Positions 38,601 through 50,700 of a stretch of 64,000 nt of DNA are shown here, in pieces. The stretch comes from Macrocystis pyrifera (Eukaryota; Sar; Phaeophyceae; Laminariales; Laminariaceae). The stretch covers positions 1,364,001 to 1,428,000 of the forward strand of contig JASSKH010000042.1 in assembly GCA_031763025.1 (NCBI GenBank), given 5' to 3'. Every line of letters starts with the position of its first letter. Position 1 is the stretch's first letter. Below the pieces are notes generated by a model. It had not been told where the DNA came from, searched no databases, and saw nothing but the letters and a program-made list of their open reading frames with translations. The translations under genes and the position numbers were made by a program.

Positions 38601-41600
38601 CTACGGCCGTGCTTGACATGAGTGCCCCCCCCCCCCTTCACTCAACAGTTAGTTGTAATTATTACCCCGTTCATTTTTGGCCTCCCCACGATTATATTAC
38701 AACGTACCCACAACAGGCTGGACGAGATCGGAACCGAGGAAAAGCTCCCCCTTCCGGAGTGGGAGTGGGACCACGGCGGCAATAGTGGTGTAGGCGGTAT
38801 CGGAGGCAGCGCAGGCGGGCACCGCGACTCCAATGGCGGCGGCAAAGCTGGCGGCGGAACGTCGGATGGTCACAGAGCCTCGGTTACAAGTGAGGGAGCC
38901 GTGGGGTTCTCGGCGAAGCACATCCACGCGCGCGTGAGCGCCGAAGGGCGCACGCGCGTGCTGCTAATTTCAAGCCACAAGGATATTCGCAGGACGATCT
39001 CGACTTTTGGGGTGAAGGAGGCGTCTTTGGTCAGGCAGCAATGGCAGAGTCGGCTCGTGCTCGAAAAGTACCGGAGGTAGGGCTTCGGTGACACCCCTTT
39101 TTTGCCTCATCATGTCCTAAGGTTCCCGGTGGACGGTCTAGTTTTGACCTGGTCAAGGCCTCTTTAGAGTTACTGCGCTGGTTTCAGTGTGGAGTTTCTT
39201 GGCGGCTCTCCGTCAAGGGGCAAGAGTGCCTTCCGTAGTCGATCGCATCATGCTTGCTCACCATCGAAAGCCACCCTCTGGCTAAATGTAAAACCATGCG
39301 TTTCTTAACTTTGTTTTTTCTTTTATGTTTTTTTAGGTTGAGAATTTCATCCCTTTTTTTCCGCTTGTTTTAGGTGGTGAGATCAAACGAGGGTACGGCT
39401 GTATATTCAATTCGCAGCAGTGGTATACTTCCTCTTTTTCTCACTCATTCGCACAAGAATGGCACTATGTGCTGGTATGCTGCACGTCCATCGCGCAGTT
39501 GAATCCTTTGTTTTGCTGTTTTCTCCCGAAAAGAGACTGCCTCGCTCGATTAGTTTTTGTAAAATTATTCCAACTTCGTCATCTGTTACTTTTTACCGAG
39601 TGAGTGGTTGATACTCAGCTTTGAAAATTGTGTCTTACGTCGGCTGCCCGTGTCGTATGTAAAAGCTATGGTATTGTTGTACGTAGTGTGACACGTAATT
39701 TGTGAATTCGACCGATTTAGTATCAAGTACTTGATAGGCCGTTTGCAAGCCGTGTGGTAGAGGCCGGTTTGTGTGAATGTCGCCGCGTAAAACCGACCAT
39801 TTTGCTCGTCGTTACCTTTCCTGTCTCCTTCCTGTTCGTCCAACCGACACCATTTTTCTGGGAAAAAATGCACCTTACTGTAGGTATCTAGAGGTCCTCG
39901 TGGGCCAGGAACAAGACAACATAAATATCAACTCCAAGCAAGAAGCGGTCATCGCCCTGGAACGGGATAGTCCCACCAACAACTCATTGAGGCTGATACC
40001 CGGGACCAGCTTGACTCGGGAGGACAGCATCGACGAGTTCGTCACTGCCCATGCTGGCGTGTTGAGTGCCTCCGCTAGCCCGGTGATACCTGGCGGGAGG
40101 CGAGGAGACGAGCCCGCGGGCGCCGGCTCAGCGGCAGATGGCAGCCGTTTAGGTAGTGGACAGGTGCCGATGATTCGCCCAGGAGTCAGCAGAGATGCGC
40201 TCACAGCGTCATCTCCGGCGGCTACGGCCGGTACGAACGACGACGAGAAGCAGAAGCTGACGATGGCGCATCTTCATGAGCTTGAGACAACGCTTGGCTT
40301 GGACGAGGCCAAGGTGCGCGACTTTATTATTTGTGTTTTGTAGTGTTGCCAAAAGTTCGGCATTCCGCATTTGAAAGCAACTACTGTACTGCTTGGGGTT
40401 GGAACACGATCCGAAATGAAGCCGTTACCTGACAAAAAGCGTGTCCCGCGGTTGTTGGTCAAAAGCGTAGTCGTGAAAACTGTGGAAAGTATTATTCAAC
40501 AGGACGAGCCAACTGGATTAGTAAAATTGTGACGAGTAGTCTGCTGGAGACCACACAAGCAATATTACTCGACGAATTGTTTAGTGTGTGTATAGCATCG
40601 ACGCGTTCTGCGATAGAGGTAGCACATTTCGGCTAAAGTGTTTTCTGAATGACGGGGCTTCTTAACCCAAAATCGTCGGAACGCCTAGCTTGTTTCCAAA
40701 AATGAAGAAATTTACACTTGGACCATGGGATTATTCGTCTGGATGCAGTTTGATTTTTGTTGGCATCAGTTTTTGGTTGAGGTGGGGAGCTCCTCAAGGT
40801 CAAGCGAGGAGCCTCAGAAAAATTTAGAGTGAACCTCTATCGTAGAACGCCTCCATCATGGAGTATTGGGGTGCGCACAGCACCAGAGCGCGCAAGGTCA
40901 CCTTCGTGGGAGGCGCAGGAAGGACGCGAGCATCGAACCCACGGCAGCACGCCCCACATATCGCATCCTTCTATTTCCAGCCATCCAGCCAGCCACGTGA
41001 AAAAACACCGACCGGCATGCCTGTGTCCTTTCGAGGATGTCCGTGTGCTTGTTGCCGCCGGGTGTTTCGTTTGGTTTTCGCTACCGTATGACGCAGAGCC
41101 AACAACCGTACGAGCAGCTACTTTTTGTTCTCCCACGCACTGCCGCTGTGCTTTCTCTTTCCACTCGTGTGCACAAGCTGTTCACGCGCTCGCGCTCGGG
41201 GTGCCGTTGGGGGCGCGCACGTGCTCGCCGTACGACTGCGGACCTCGTTGCAGTTTGCCCAAGAAGTCGCCGGGAGCTATGACAACAAGGACTAAGACCG
41301 CACGTTATCGTACCACTTTGTGACTCTCTCATCTTGATCTCGGAAACATGGTGCCAAAGAAAGCGGGTGTACACCTCGTATGGACTCCAATGTTGGTCCA
41401 CCAGGTTCCCAAGATGTGAAAATCTAACAAAAAGGGGCTTCTTGCCAATATCTAACCCTTGAGATAGTGGCGAGTACAATACGTCACTATCTTTTTGCCG
41501 CTTTTTTTGTTCTGCAAATACATATGATAATACATACCCTGGTGCAATACACCAGAGAACGATACGTAAAAATTGTACGTATGACGTATACCTGGTCCTA

Positions 41601-44600
41601 CGTACGAGAACGATACGCATATTACATGAAATATGTACGGGTACTGCATATTTTTACCATGCGCGCTGCTGTTGCATAGCCTATACACGTTTGATGGCGA
41701 AATATTATCAGGGAGATGATAGAGCCACAAAGTGGTACGATAACGTGCGGTCTAAGGCTGTGACGAGGGTCATGATTGTGATGTTTTCACAACAGCTCAT
41801 TTCCCTGAAACCTAACCGTGGTCACAAAATGTGCTAAACAAAAAACGTCCCGATGGAAGACAACAAGTACAAAATAATTCCTGCACCGAAATACCAGTAC
41901 ACAATGGAACGGTACGACGGGCTGTGGTATACCATCCCGTATCACTTGCAAACCAAAGCGTACCAGAAACATACCCATGGTACGCACACCCGAAAGAAAA
42001 CAAGAAAAAAGAAGAGAAGGAAGGAGTTTAAGACGGAAAAAAGAAGGGGAAAATAAACGATATCTCACGAGCCGTAGTCAAATCAAAAGAGGCCAGAAAC
42101 TGGAAGAGTGTCGCTAATTTGCTTTTGTTTTGGACCGCCACAAGATAGGCGCGTTGGACGGTTTACTCTCTCCATCGTTGCCCGTAACTCGCGATCGCTG
42201 CCTGTGTGGTTGTCAGTGCTTCATGCCCCGTAAGCAACGGAGACACGTGTTTTTTGAGTGCGTTGGTTTGACCGACGATGAGAGCCAGGACCCTGCCGAC
42301 GGGTACTTACGTGCATACCTACTACATTCTGAAAGATAAGATGTAATTGTGTTGTGTTTCAGCATAATGAAGCGCATCGCTGTCCCCGCCTCTTTATCGC
42401 TTAGAAAACCTTGGGCTGCTGTAAATGTCTCAGCTCGTTTGCCCTTCATACCGTGGCACTCCCCATTGTGTCCCGTCCCAGGTCAAGAAGGTATCGGATG
42501 CAGAACGCTTGCTGTCTAGCGAGATGGAGTACGGAATATCGGAGCCGAACGAAGTCTTTGTCGAGGTGATAAGCGATATGGGGGGGAGGGGGGGGGGAGG
42601 GGTGAGGTATGACACTCTTCGACGCGTTTGTTGAAGCCTTTGGTCTGAATCAAACGTTTCTGTCTGACGAGGGGTTGTTGCTATACGTCGGCGGTTACCA
42701 ACTGTTGTGCATTGTGACTATTGCTTAAAAATCAGAATCAAGTATGGTGTGTGGAAATAGGAGGATGCATGGTTTTTGGGTCCATCGTAGTTTCTGATTC
42801 TTACTACATATGCCCACCCGTAATAGCACTTGCGTCCCCATTATTCGTTTGTGGAATGTGACTACTACCCCCCCCCCCCCCCCCCTCCTACCTTGCTACT
42901 GGTAGGCCCATTGGGAGTGCCATTTGATGACCATCATAAATGAATACGCAAGTCTTGAAAATGGGTGACCGAGCCAATAAATATACGCCACACCATGTTC
43001 AGAACACGTAAAAGTGGATATCCTTAATGGGAGCAGTGGCAATTGTGGAGTGCGACTAGCTACAGTATGGACCCGCCAAGAAGAAACGCTTACGTATGTA
43101 TTGGTATTGGTTCTTGAGCAAGGCTGAAACCTTGCTTCCCGTATACGTGCAGGGACCATTAGGTCTTCTTATTTATACTCAAATAGTCCTTGCATTTCCG
43201 GAAAGAGTGGTATAATGCCTGGTTGGAGTTTGTGTGTCGCCCTGCGCTGAGCATGGTTTTCTGTTTTCGCCTTACGTCGTATGATAGCTTATCCCAAAGA
43301 TGGGATCCTCCCTCTTCAGATTTTGTTTTGTTTTGTTTTGTTTACTTATTTGCTCATGGACCCACAATGTACTTACACTTCGTATGAAATAAGCAGAGCG
43401 GCTGGTGTTGGATGTCGCGTCGAAAGTTCCGATGTATCGGAATATCTTGGGGCTTTCGATGTATCATACCCCCATCGAACACATTTTGCCCTACATCATC
43501 CCCCGTGTTTTTTATGCTGACACTGAAGGAAAGCTTAAGCTTCGATGTATCAAATATCGAGATCGTAAATATCGATTTGTTTTTTTTCGTCTATCGGTAC
43601 ATTTTGAAGTCGATTCCCATACATGCGATATCCAACACCACTATAATAGCGACAGTCACCCACGTGAAGTCGACTAACTTTCACTTTTTTGCCCCTCCTC
43701 TTTCAGGTCTTGGCCGCGGCGGGGCTTCGCCCCACAGGCCTGCAGGGCTTATCGGACCCGTACTGCGTGTGCTACCTCAAGGTTCCTGGGGACGCTGAGG
43801 ATACCCCTTTCCGGGGACAGCGAGGGGAGACATACTTTGTCGAAAAGACGCTGTACCCGAAGTGGTCAGGGCAGCGCTTTGTCTTCAAGGTATGGGTCCG
43901 TCTGTGCTTGCGATTCCACGAGTTGCGAGTGGAGCACTGACATCGCACGGAAGGAAGTAGAATTTACCCATTATGGGTTCGTCCGTGCTTGCGAGGCCAT
44001 GGGTTGCGAGTGGAGGATGGACGTCCCACAGAAATGGGTAGAATACATATATAACATGAATTCGTTCGTCTGTTCGCCCTAGTGCAGCTTTCATGTTGTG
44101 CAAGCTGTCTCAATAAAAATGAATAAATACGTGGTCAACCATGTGTGGGGTTTTGGCTCGCTCTACCTTACGCGCCACGGGATGTACAGTGACTCACGAC
44201 ACGTGCTACGGTAGGGGTATACAGCACCTGAACTTTCAGAGAATTTTCCGAGAATCCTCACTTGAGAAGCCGATTAACACCGACTTCGAGAATAATCGAA
44301 ACTTATCCCCCGTACGTAAGGAATCGCACTGGCTATATAGGCACCTGTCGAATAGGTAAACCTTGAAAATTACCCATGGGGTCCAAACGATGCCGTGGTT
44401 GGATAACTCCTTATAGCTGAGGAGCTCGGTCAGTGATACATATTAGGGAGAGAAATAGAGGCAAGTCCTACCGTGGTACGGCTCTTGCGGTGCTGGCACT
44501 ATTACCTGTAGCACATGCTGCATTGCTGTTTTCTTTCAGAAACACCCACGACCTCGATGTGCATGAATGGGGCGTTTTTTTTTGTTTATTCGACAATACA

Positions 44601-47600
44601 GGTTCCCGTGAAGGCGGCTCAGAGCAAGCGCGGCTATGGCGTGCGAGTGCTCATTCTCTCCCGGCACATAGTGCGGCCGAACGACTTCCTTGGTCAGGCG
44701 GATGTGCCCCTGTCCCTGCTTCAGGTAACGACAACATTTACAACCGGTTGCTTCTGGTCTGGTGTAGACAATTACATACGGGATTGTTTATTTGTCCTCG
44801 GTGTCCCCCACCGGAGATCTGGTGGTAGTGTTTCTATTGCGGGCAATAGGATGACTAACCATCAAACTTTTGGTTCGTTGGGTTTTACGTCGACGGCTGT
44901 CGTGATGTTTCTTTGGTAATACGTGTGCCCCTGTTCGCGCCTCAATCCCCGCGCTTTTCAGCAGCTTGCCGAGTTCCATCGGATATGTCTTACCCGACAG
45001 GCTTGAATAGCACTCAACTTCTGCAACCGTGTATCCAACTCTAGTTACAAGTAGTCTGTACCCCAAAACGCGGGTCCAGCTATAATGGGGTTTAGACGCG
45101 CGCCATAGAGCGTGTCTCGTATATATTTTCTCGTGTCACCATGCCAACAAACCCCTTTATTGTGACGAGGGAATTAAACTTCGCGTATAGACCCAGTGTC
45201 ACAATTTTATGATGCATCTTGCAGCATTGTGTTGAGGCGTTTTCCCTGGCACCATTGTCGTTATTCAACTTGAAGTCGGTCTCAGCTATTAATAGGATCG
45301 TAGGGTGCTCATTCAGTAGTTATGCGCCGATGCAAGGGCAGCAGGGACACGCACGAAGGGAGACTTGTGCCCCGTGCTAAGCACCAAGGTGTCGCGTTCA
45401 GCAGCCAGGTCAAAACCTGCATATAGGAATAGTCGGAAAGAAACCCTTAGTCTAGTGTCGAATGGCGTTTGCTTATCCGGCGAATGGGTAGCAATACAGC
45501 TGTGTCGAACGATTATTAGCGGAAGGTTTCAGCTGATTCTCCTCTGTGTTTCAACGTGAGCAGGATGAGCGGGAACGAGTCGGTTGGTTCCCGTTAAATC
45601 GACGCAGCTCTCGCTTGATGCACCTGGCCGCCGGGGACAAGATCACCGGGTCGATCAAGCTTCGAGTCCGATGGGTCCAATCCATCAAATCGTTCTTGCA
45701 CTGTCGGGTGCAGGGACTGGAGGTGGGCGTTCTCAATTTTTGGTAGAAACACAGTAGTGGCTTCCTTGACGTTTGGAATTTTCACTCCCAGCCTGTATGT
45801 GATGTTTTTATGGTCTTTGCTGTAGCATTTCGGGTTTTAACCTTTATCTGTCGTTTTTATCGACCGTTCTGAACACGTCTATTCTTACACGGTCCATGTC
45901 AAACGTGGCAATCTACTTTTGGTATGTAGGACCGTTGCCTCCACTAAGTTATACTCGCGGTTTCACATTGCCATCAGCCGTCGCTTCGCAACGTTCGCGG
46001 CCTGCTTCTCATGCGGGCAGAGAACCCATCTCTCGTAGACTACCAGGTGCATATCAACGCGATGCCTCAATCATGGTTTTCGTGTTTCAACCCCCTTCCC
46101 TGCCCGTGCGCATGCATATGCAGCCTTGCGCTGATTTCCACGCATATCGAGACACAAACGCAGCAACACGTTCCTGTTGATAGGTCTTGCCGCCAATGCT
46201 GGGCCCTCAGAATTCATGGGTTTTCATTTTAACCCCCACCGTTTTTCGGTGTTTCCGTTGATGACCAGTCTTTCCTCGGCGGCGTGGAAGCGAGGCTGGA
46301 ACGGGCGAGGTTGCTCATTGAGCGGCTTCAAAAGGAAGAGGCTAAGGAGATGAAAACCCAGCTCGCCATGACGGTCAGTACCACCTGCTGCGAGGCTGCA
46401 CCGCGTTCATGTGCGGTAGCGAGTTACCGTTCTTGGAATCCGGAGACGGCGAGGACACAAAGGAGAGGGTTCTAAGAGATGAAATAACCTTCCGATAATG
46501 TTCCCCATGTTTGTTTATTGAAGCGTGTTGGTCCTTATTTCTGTGTGCTTGGTAGAGTTTTTTACCTTCGCGGTAGCCATTGTTTGGTTAACCGCGTGGG
46601 TAGAACTGCAAAGTAGATGAACGCAGCACACGTGACGGTGCTGGCAAACTGGCAGAACACGCGAACAGAGAAGAATCCTATAACAAGTGGCAATGTTGGT
46701 TCTATCAAACCGTGTATGAGTCGTGTCAGCGCGCAGGGTACGAGTAGAATCGTGCTGCGCCCGCGGCGTATATACGACTCCTAGGATTGTAGCTCGGGCA
46801 CAAGTTTTATTATTCCCCAACCAAGCAGTGGTCGATGCTGTACGTGTGTTTTTTATCGTCACTGCTTCCCGTCTCAAGCCCCGAAGGGGGTCAAGTTTGA
46901 GTAGCCTGGCACAGCACCCCGACTACGCCATGCCATAACCATGTCACTTGTTTGAACCCCATACCACCGCCTCCGCCCCGCCCCCCTTGGCACATCGTGC
47001 TCCTGCTTCCTTTGCTTCCTTCACGCAGATGGGCGGACAAAAGGAGCACTCCAAAGTTGCCCGGCTCAAGAGGCACCTCGAGAAAATGGGCTTCAAGGGC
47101 ATCGGAGACAGCAGGGATGGTAACAACCGCCAAAAGACCTCCGCGAAGGTGGGGCCCATGACGCCAAGCCACCGAGGGGCCGATGGCAATGCTGACTACA
47201 GTCGCGCCAGGTCCCTGACGCTGAACGACTCAGTCGGGCGGTACGGCGACCTTGCCGCGAAGATCAGCCCCTTCAACGGCCGAGCAGACGGCGTGAACAC
47301 CAACAACATGTCAGTCGCGGCGGGCGGCAATGCCCGTGACGCCATGGGGTCCTCTGGTCCGCCCGCAACTCCTTCGAGCCCCGCGCGGAGACGAGCATCT
47401 ATGGCCATAAGCGGTCGGAGGCTGTCGGCATGGACCTTTGGAAGCGGCACGAATCTGGCGCAGACGTTACCACCGGGTGCTCTCGGCACGGAAGGTACTG
47501 GTGGCGCAGGAAACTTCTCGCCGCCAGTGTCTCCGATGTCTCGCCGAGGTGGTGGAGACTTTTCGAGCCGAAGGCGAAACCATCAACGACGTGGCGGAGG

Positions 47601-47763
47601 CGGATCTCCGGTCCCCAGCGCGGGGGTGGAGGGGTCTACTTCTTCGCAAGCTAGGGGTTTCAAGCGATTGACGCGGCGGCTGAGCTTCCGCCAGAGGCAG
47701 GCGCAGGCGAACTACCAGGTGCGTAGCATGCGGGGGCTGTTGTTTTGGTCTTGGTGCGGCGTA

Positions 47764-47794
<31 letters not shown>

Positions 47795-50700
47795 GTTCTG
47801 CGTCCTGTGATGTGTTCTGCGACGGTGGAGGGCTCGCTTGTTCCCCGTGCATGCGCCCCGATTGAGTTCCGGTGTTTCTTCGTGGCAGTGGTTTCATTTA
47901 TTACACGTGGCACACGGTGTGGAGTATTGACGTGGTCTGGGTTTACACAGCCCCGTTATAAAACAATATGCCTGGTATGATAGGTATATATGACTTCTTT
48001 GGCAGTCCTTCCTTTGGGAATACCGAGGAATTCGAACGAGTTTTTTTCTCTGACGCCATTATCTTCCCGTCCCTACCCCCACCACCTTGCGTTATCCAGG
48101 TGCGCGTTAATGCCCGGAGAGGGTCCCGTACGCTTACCCCGAGCAATGTTGACCAGATGGCGAATCTAGCCCGTGCGGGCACCACCCCCGCTCCTATCTC
48201 GCCAAACACCGGCAACACCACAAGCGGTGGAGGGGGGGGGGCAGCGGGAGCCACAACCGCCCCTGGAGCCAAATCCGACCGTGGCGCACGGGACGATGCA
48301 GACGAGGATAGAGCAGCCCGCCGCAGCCCGATCGCGCCATGCTTGACCACAACGCGGTCCGCTCCCGGCGGAAGTGGGACCACTGCGGAGACCGAAGTCA
48401 TGGTTGGAAAGAAGGAGGCTGTCAATGGAGTCGGTCGTGTGAAGTCGAAGATGGCGACGCGAGGGGCAAGGGAGGCTGGTGGTCCGTCGATGGGGGCTAA
48501 GGGGTTCGAACCTCTCGCTGGAGCTGTGGGGGCGGCAGAACTGGCGCGGCAGCGGGATCCACTGTGGGAGTACAAGCAGCAGGTGAGCTGGCGGGGGGGT
48601 GACTGACTAGAGGGGGGGGGGGGCTCTACTGACGTGTGTGCGACTTGGGATGACAAATGTTCTTTCATTGTGAGCAATATTTTGCGTTGGTTTTAGGCAG
48701 CGACGACTCACATGGGTGCCCTCTGCCTGTTTTTGTGTGTGTTTCACATGTGCCGGTCGAGCGTTTACGCAGTGCGTGGGGTGCCCGCCGGCAAGTCACC
48801 CCCAACCTCTTTTTTCGTTCCCTACTTTATTTTTCGTGCATTCCGTCGTTGTACGCACAGGCGTCCATGCTGCCGCTCTTGCGACGGCCAAGCCTGAAGG
48901 AGCTGCTGCGTCCCACGAGGGAAGCCATGGTGTGCAAGATGGACCTGAGCCACAAGCGGGTTATGAGGGATGGAGGTGTACTCCGAATACAACCTTTGCA
49001 GGTGTGGAAGCGCTGTTGTGCTGTGGACGGGTGAAAATACTTACCCCACAAGACGCTAAAATTGGGCCCCTCAAAACCGCACCCACGTCACTGTGGGCAA
49101 CCTACTTGAGAAATTTGTCTGGGATGTTTGGTTTCAACCTACCTGACATTCATTGAATGTATCTCCTTTATCTCCCAAAACGTTCGTGGTACTCGTGCCT
49201 CAACGCTGCCTGAAGTAAACGCCTATATACGAACGATTGAAGCGGCGCCCCCTTCCTCTCCCCAACCGCCATCAGGCGTTGCACCTTGCCAATATCCAGC
49301 GCCGCGTGTACGTGGTCGTGAAAACCCACTTACAGCGCGGAGATTTCTTGTGGAGAAGCGAGAAAGCCACCGTGGCGGCTGCTCCCACTTGGAACCGCAA
49401 CCAACACGTGTGCGAGTTCAAGGTAGAGGCGCTCGAGGCGTCAGGCATTCTCAGGTACGGAGGCCAGGAATTTGCGGGTCGAGGGGGGGCGGGTACTAAT
49501 GTCATGCATAGCCGTAGTCGTGTGACCATAGACCCTCGCCGGGGGATATAGGAGAAGGTATTGCTTTTGTTATACAGCACTGGGTGAATGAAACAGGAAA
49601 GCTTGCAGCAGCCGTTGCGGCAACGTACTATGACGGGGGGCCATAGTAAATAGGACCACATATTGTTAGTAAAAGTAGAGAAGTACATAGGTTTTTGTGT
49701 GTACCGTAGGTCCTATTTACAATGGTCCCGCGCAATAATAGGCAGGTACCATCTGCGCCAAAAGGTGGTACTGTTTGGTTCAATCGTTTGGCTTCACGAT
49801 ACCTCAGGGTACCTGTAGTATTTTTGAACCCAAAACAGGGGACGGAAGAAGGGCATTCCCGGAGTGGGAGAAAGCCTGCTGGGGTTACGGAGGAAGCAAC
49901 TCAGTGGTACTTGGTTCGTAGGGGATCTGTAGCAGCACGAGAAAAGTAACGGTTAGGGAAAACAGCATTAGTCTCAAACCTTTTGTATACGAGTTGGAGC
50001 GACGACGAAATGTTACCGCAGTATCAGCTGCGCCAGTACCCAGTCCTAAATATTGTACCACCCTTCTGCATCCACCCCGCCTCATTCCGTGACAACGCCT
50101 TAGCTTGAGCGTTTTCGCTGAGGTAGGCGCGACCGACATACGATCGGACGTAGAGCTGGGCCGTCTGGACATCCAACTGGGGGGGCTCATCGACTGCTGT
50201 TCGTATAGGGCGAGATCGGAGTATCAGGCAAGCATACTTTTGTCAACCGCGCTGCTCTCACGCCCGTTTGCCCACGAAGTCACGCCCAGATACACGGTCG
50301 AGAGCGCGTGGGTGTTCGTGTAGTTGCGGGCCTCTCGTTCGACCGCGAGGGTAAACTCATCAACACTACAGTACGCGAAAACTCTTGGGAAATTGGCAGT
50401 TCAGTTTTTATTGGCTCGACCTTTTTCTCGAAACGTAACAGTAACATTTGTTTTGGTGGCTGAATTTATAGTGCACGGCACATCATGGCTTACGTGATAG
50501 TTTGAGTCGCGCTCAAAATGTGAGTTTTTTTTCAAGCGTGCAGCAGTACATCATCAATCACCATGCTTGTGCTCCGCGACGTACACCTATCTCCCTACGC
50601 TGCACTTGACGTGGTCAATGCTGCAGTCGTTAACCGTGTTAACACTGCGGTCCTGATCTGGGGACAAACTACTTGGAATTTGAGTGATTTGTCCCCAAAC

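Noticed and set aside
41180-41280. Possible extra exon after the acceptor CGTTGCAG near 41250
   Set aside because: Exons 34 and 35 already join in phase as one helix, and the frame soon enters a TIR element.
48657-49156. Open frames extending on both sides of exon 42
   Set aside because: Only 48861-49001 shows family pattern and proper borders; the flanks are intron.
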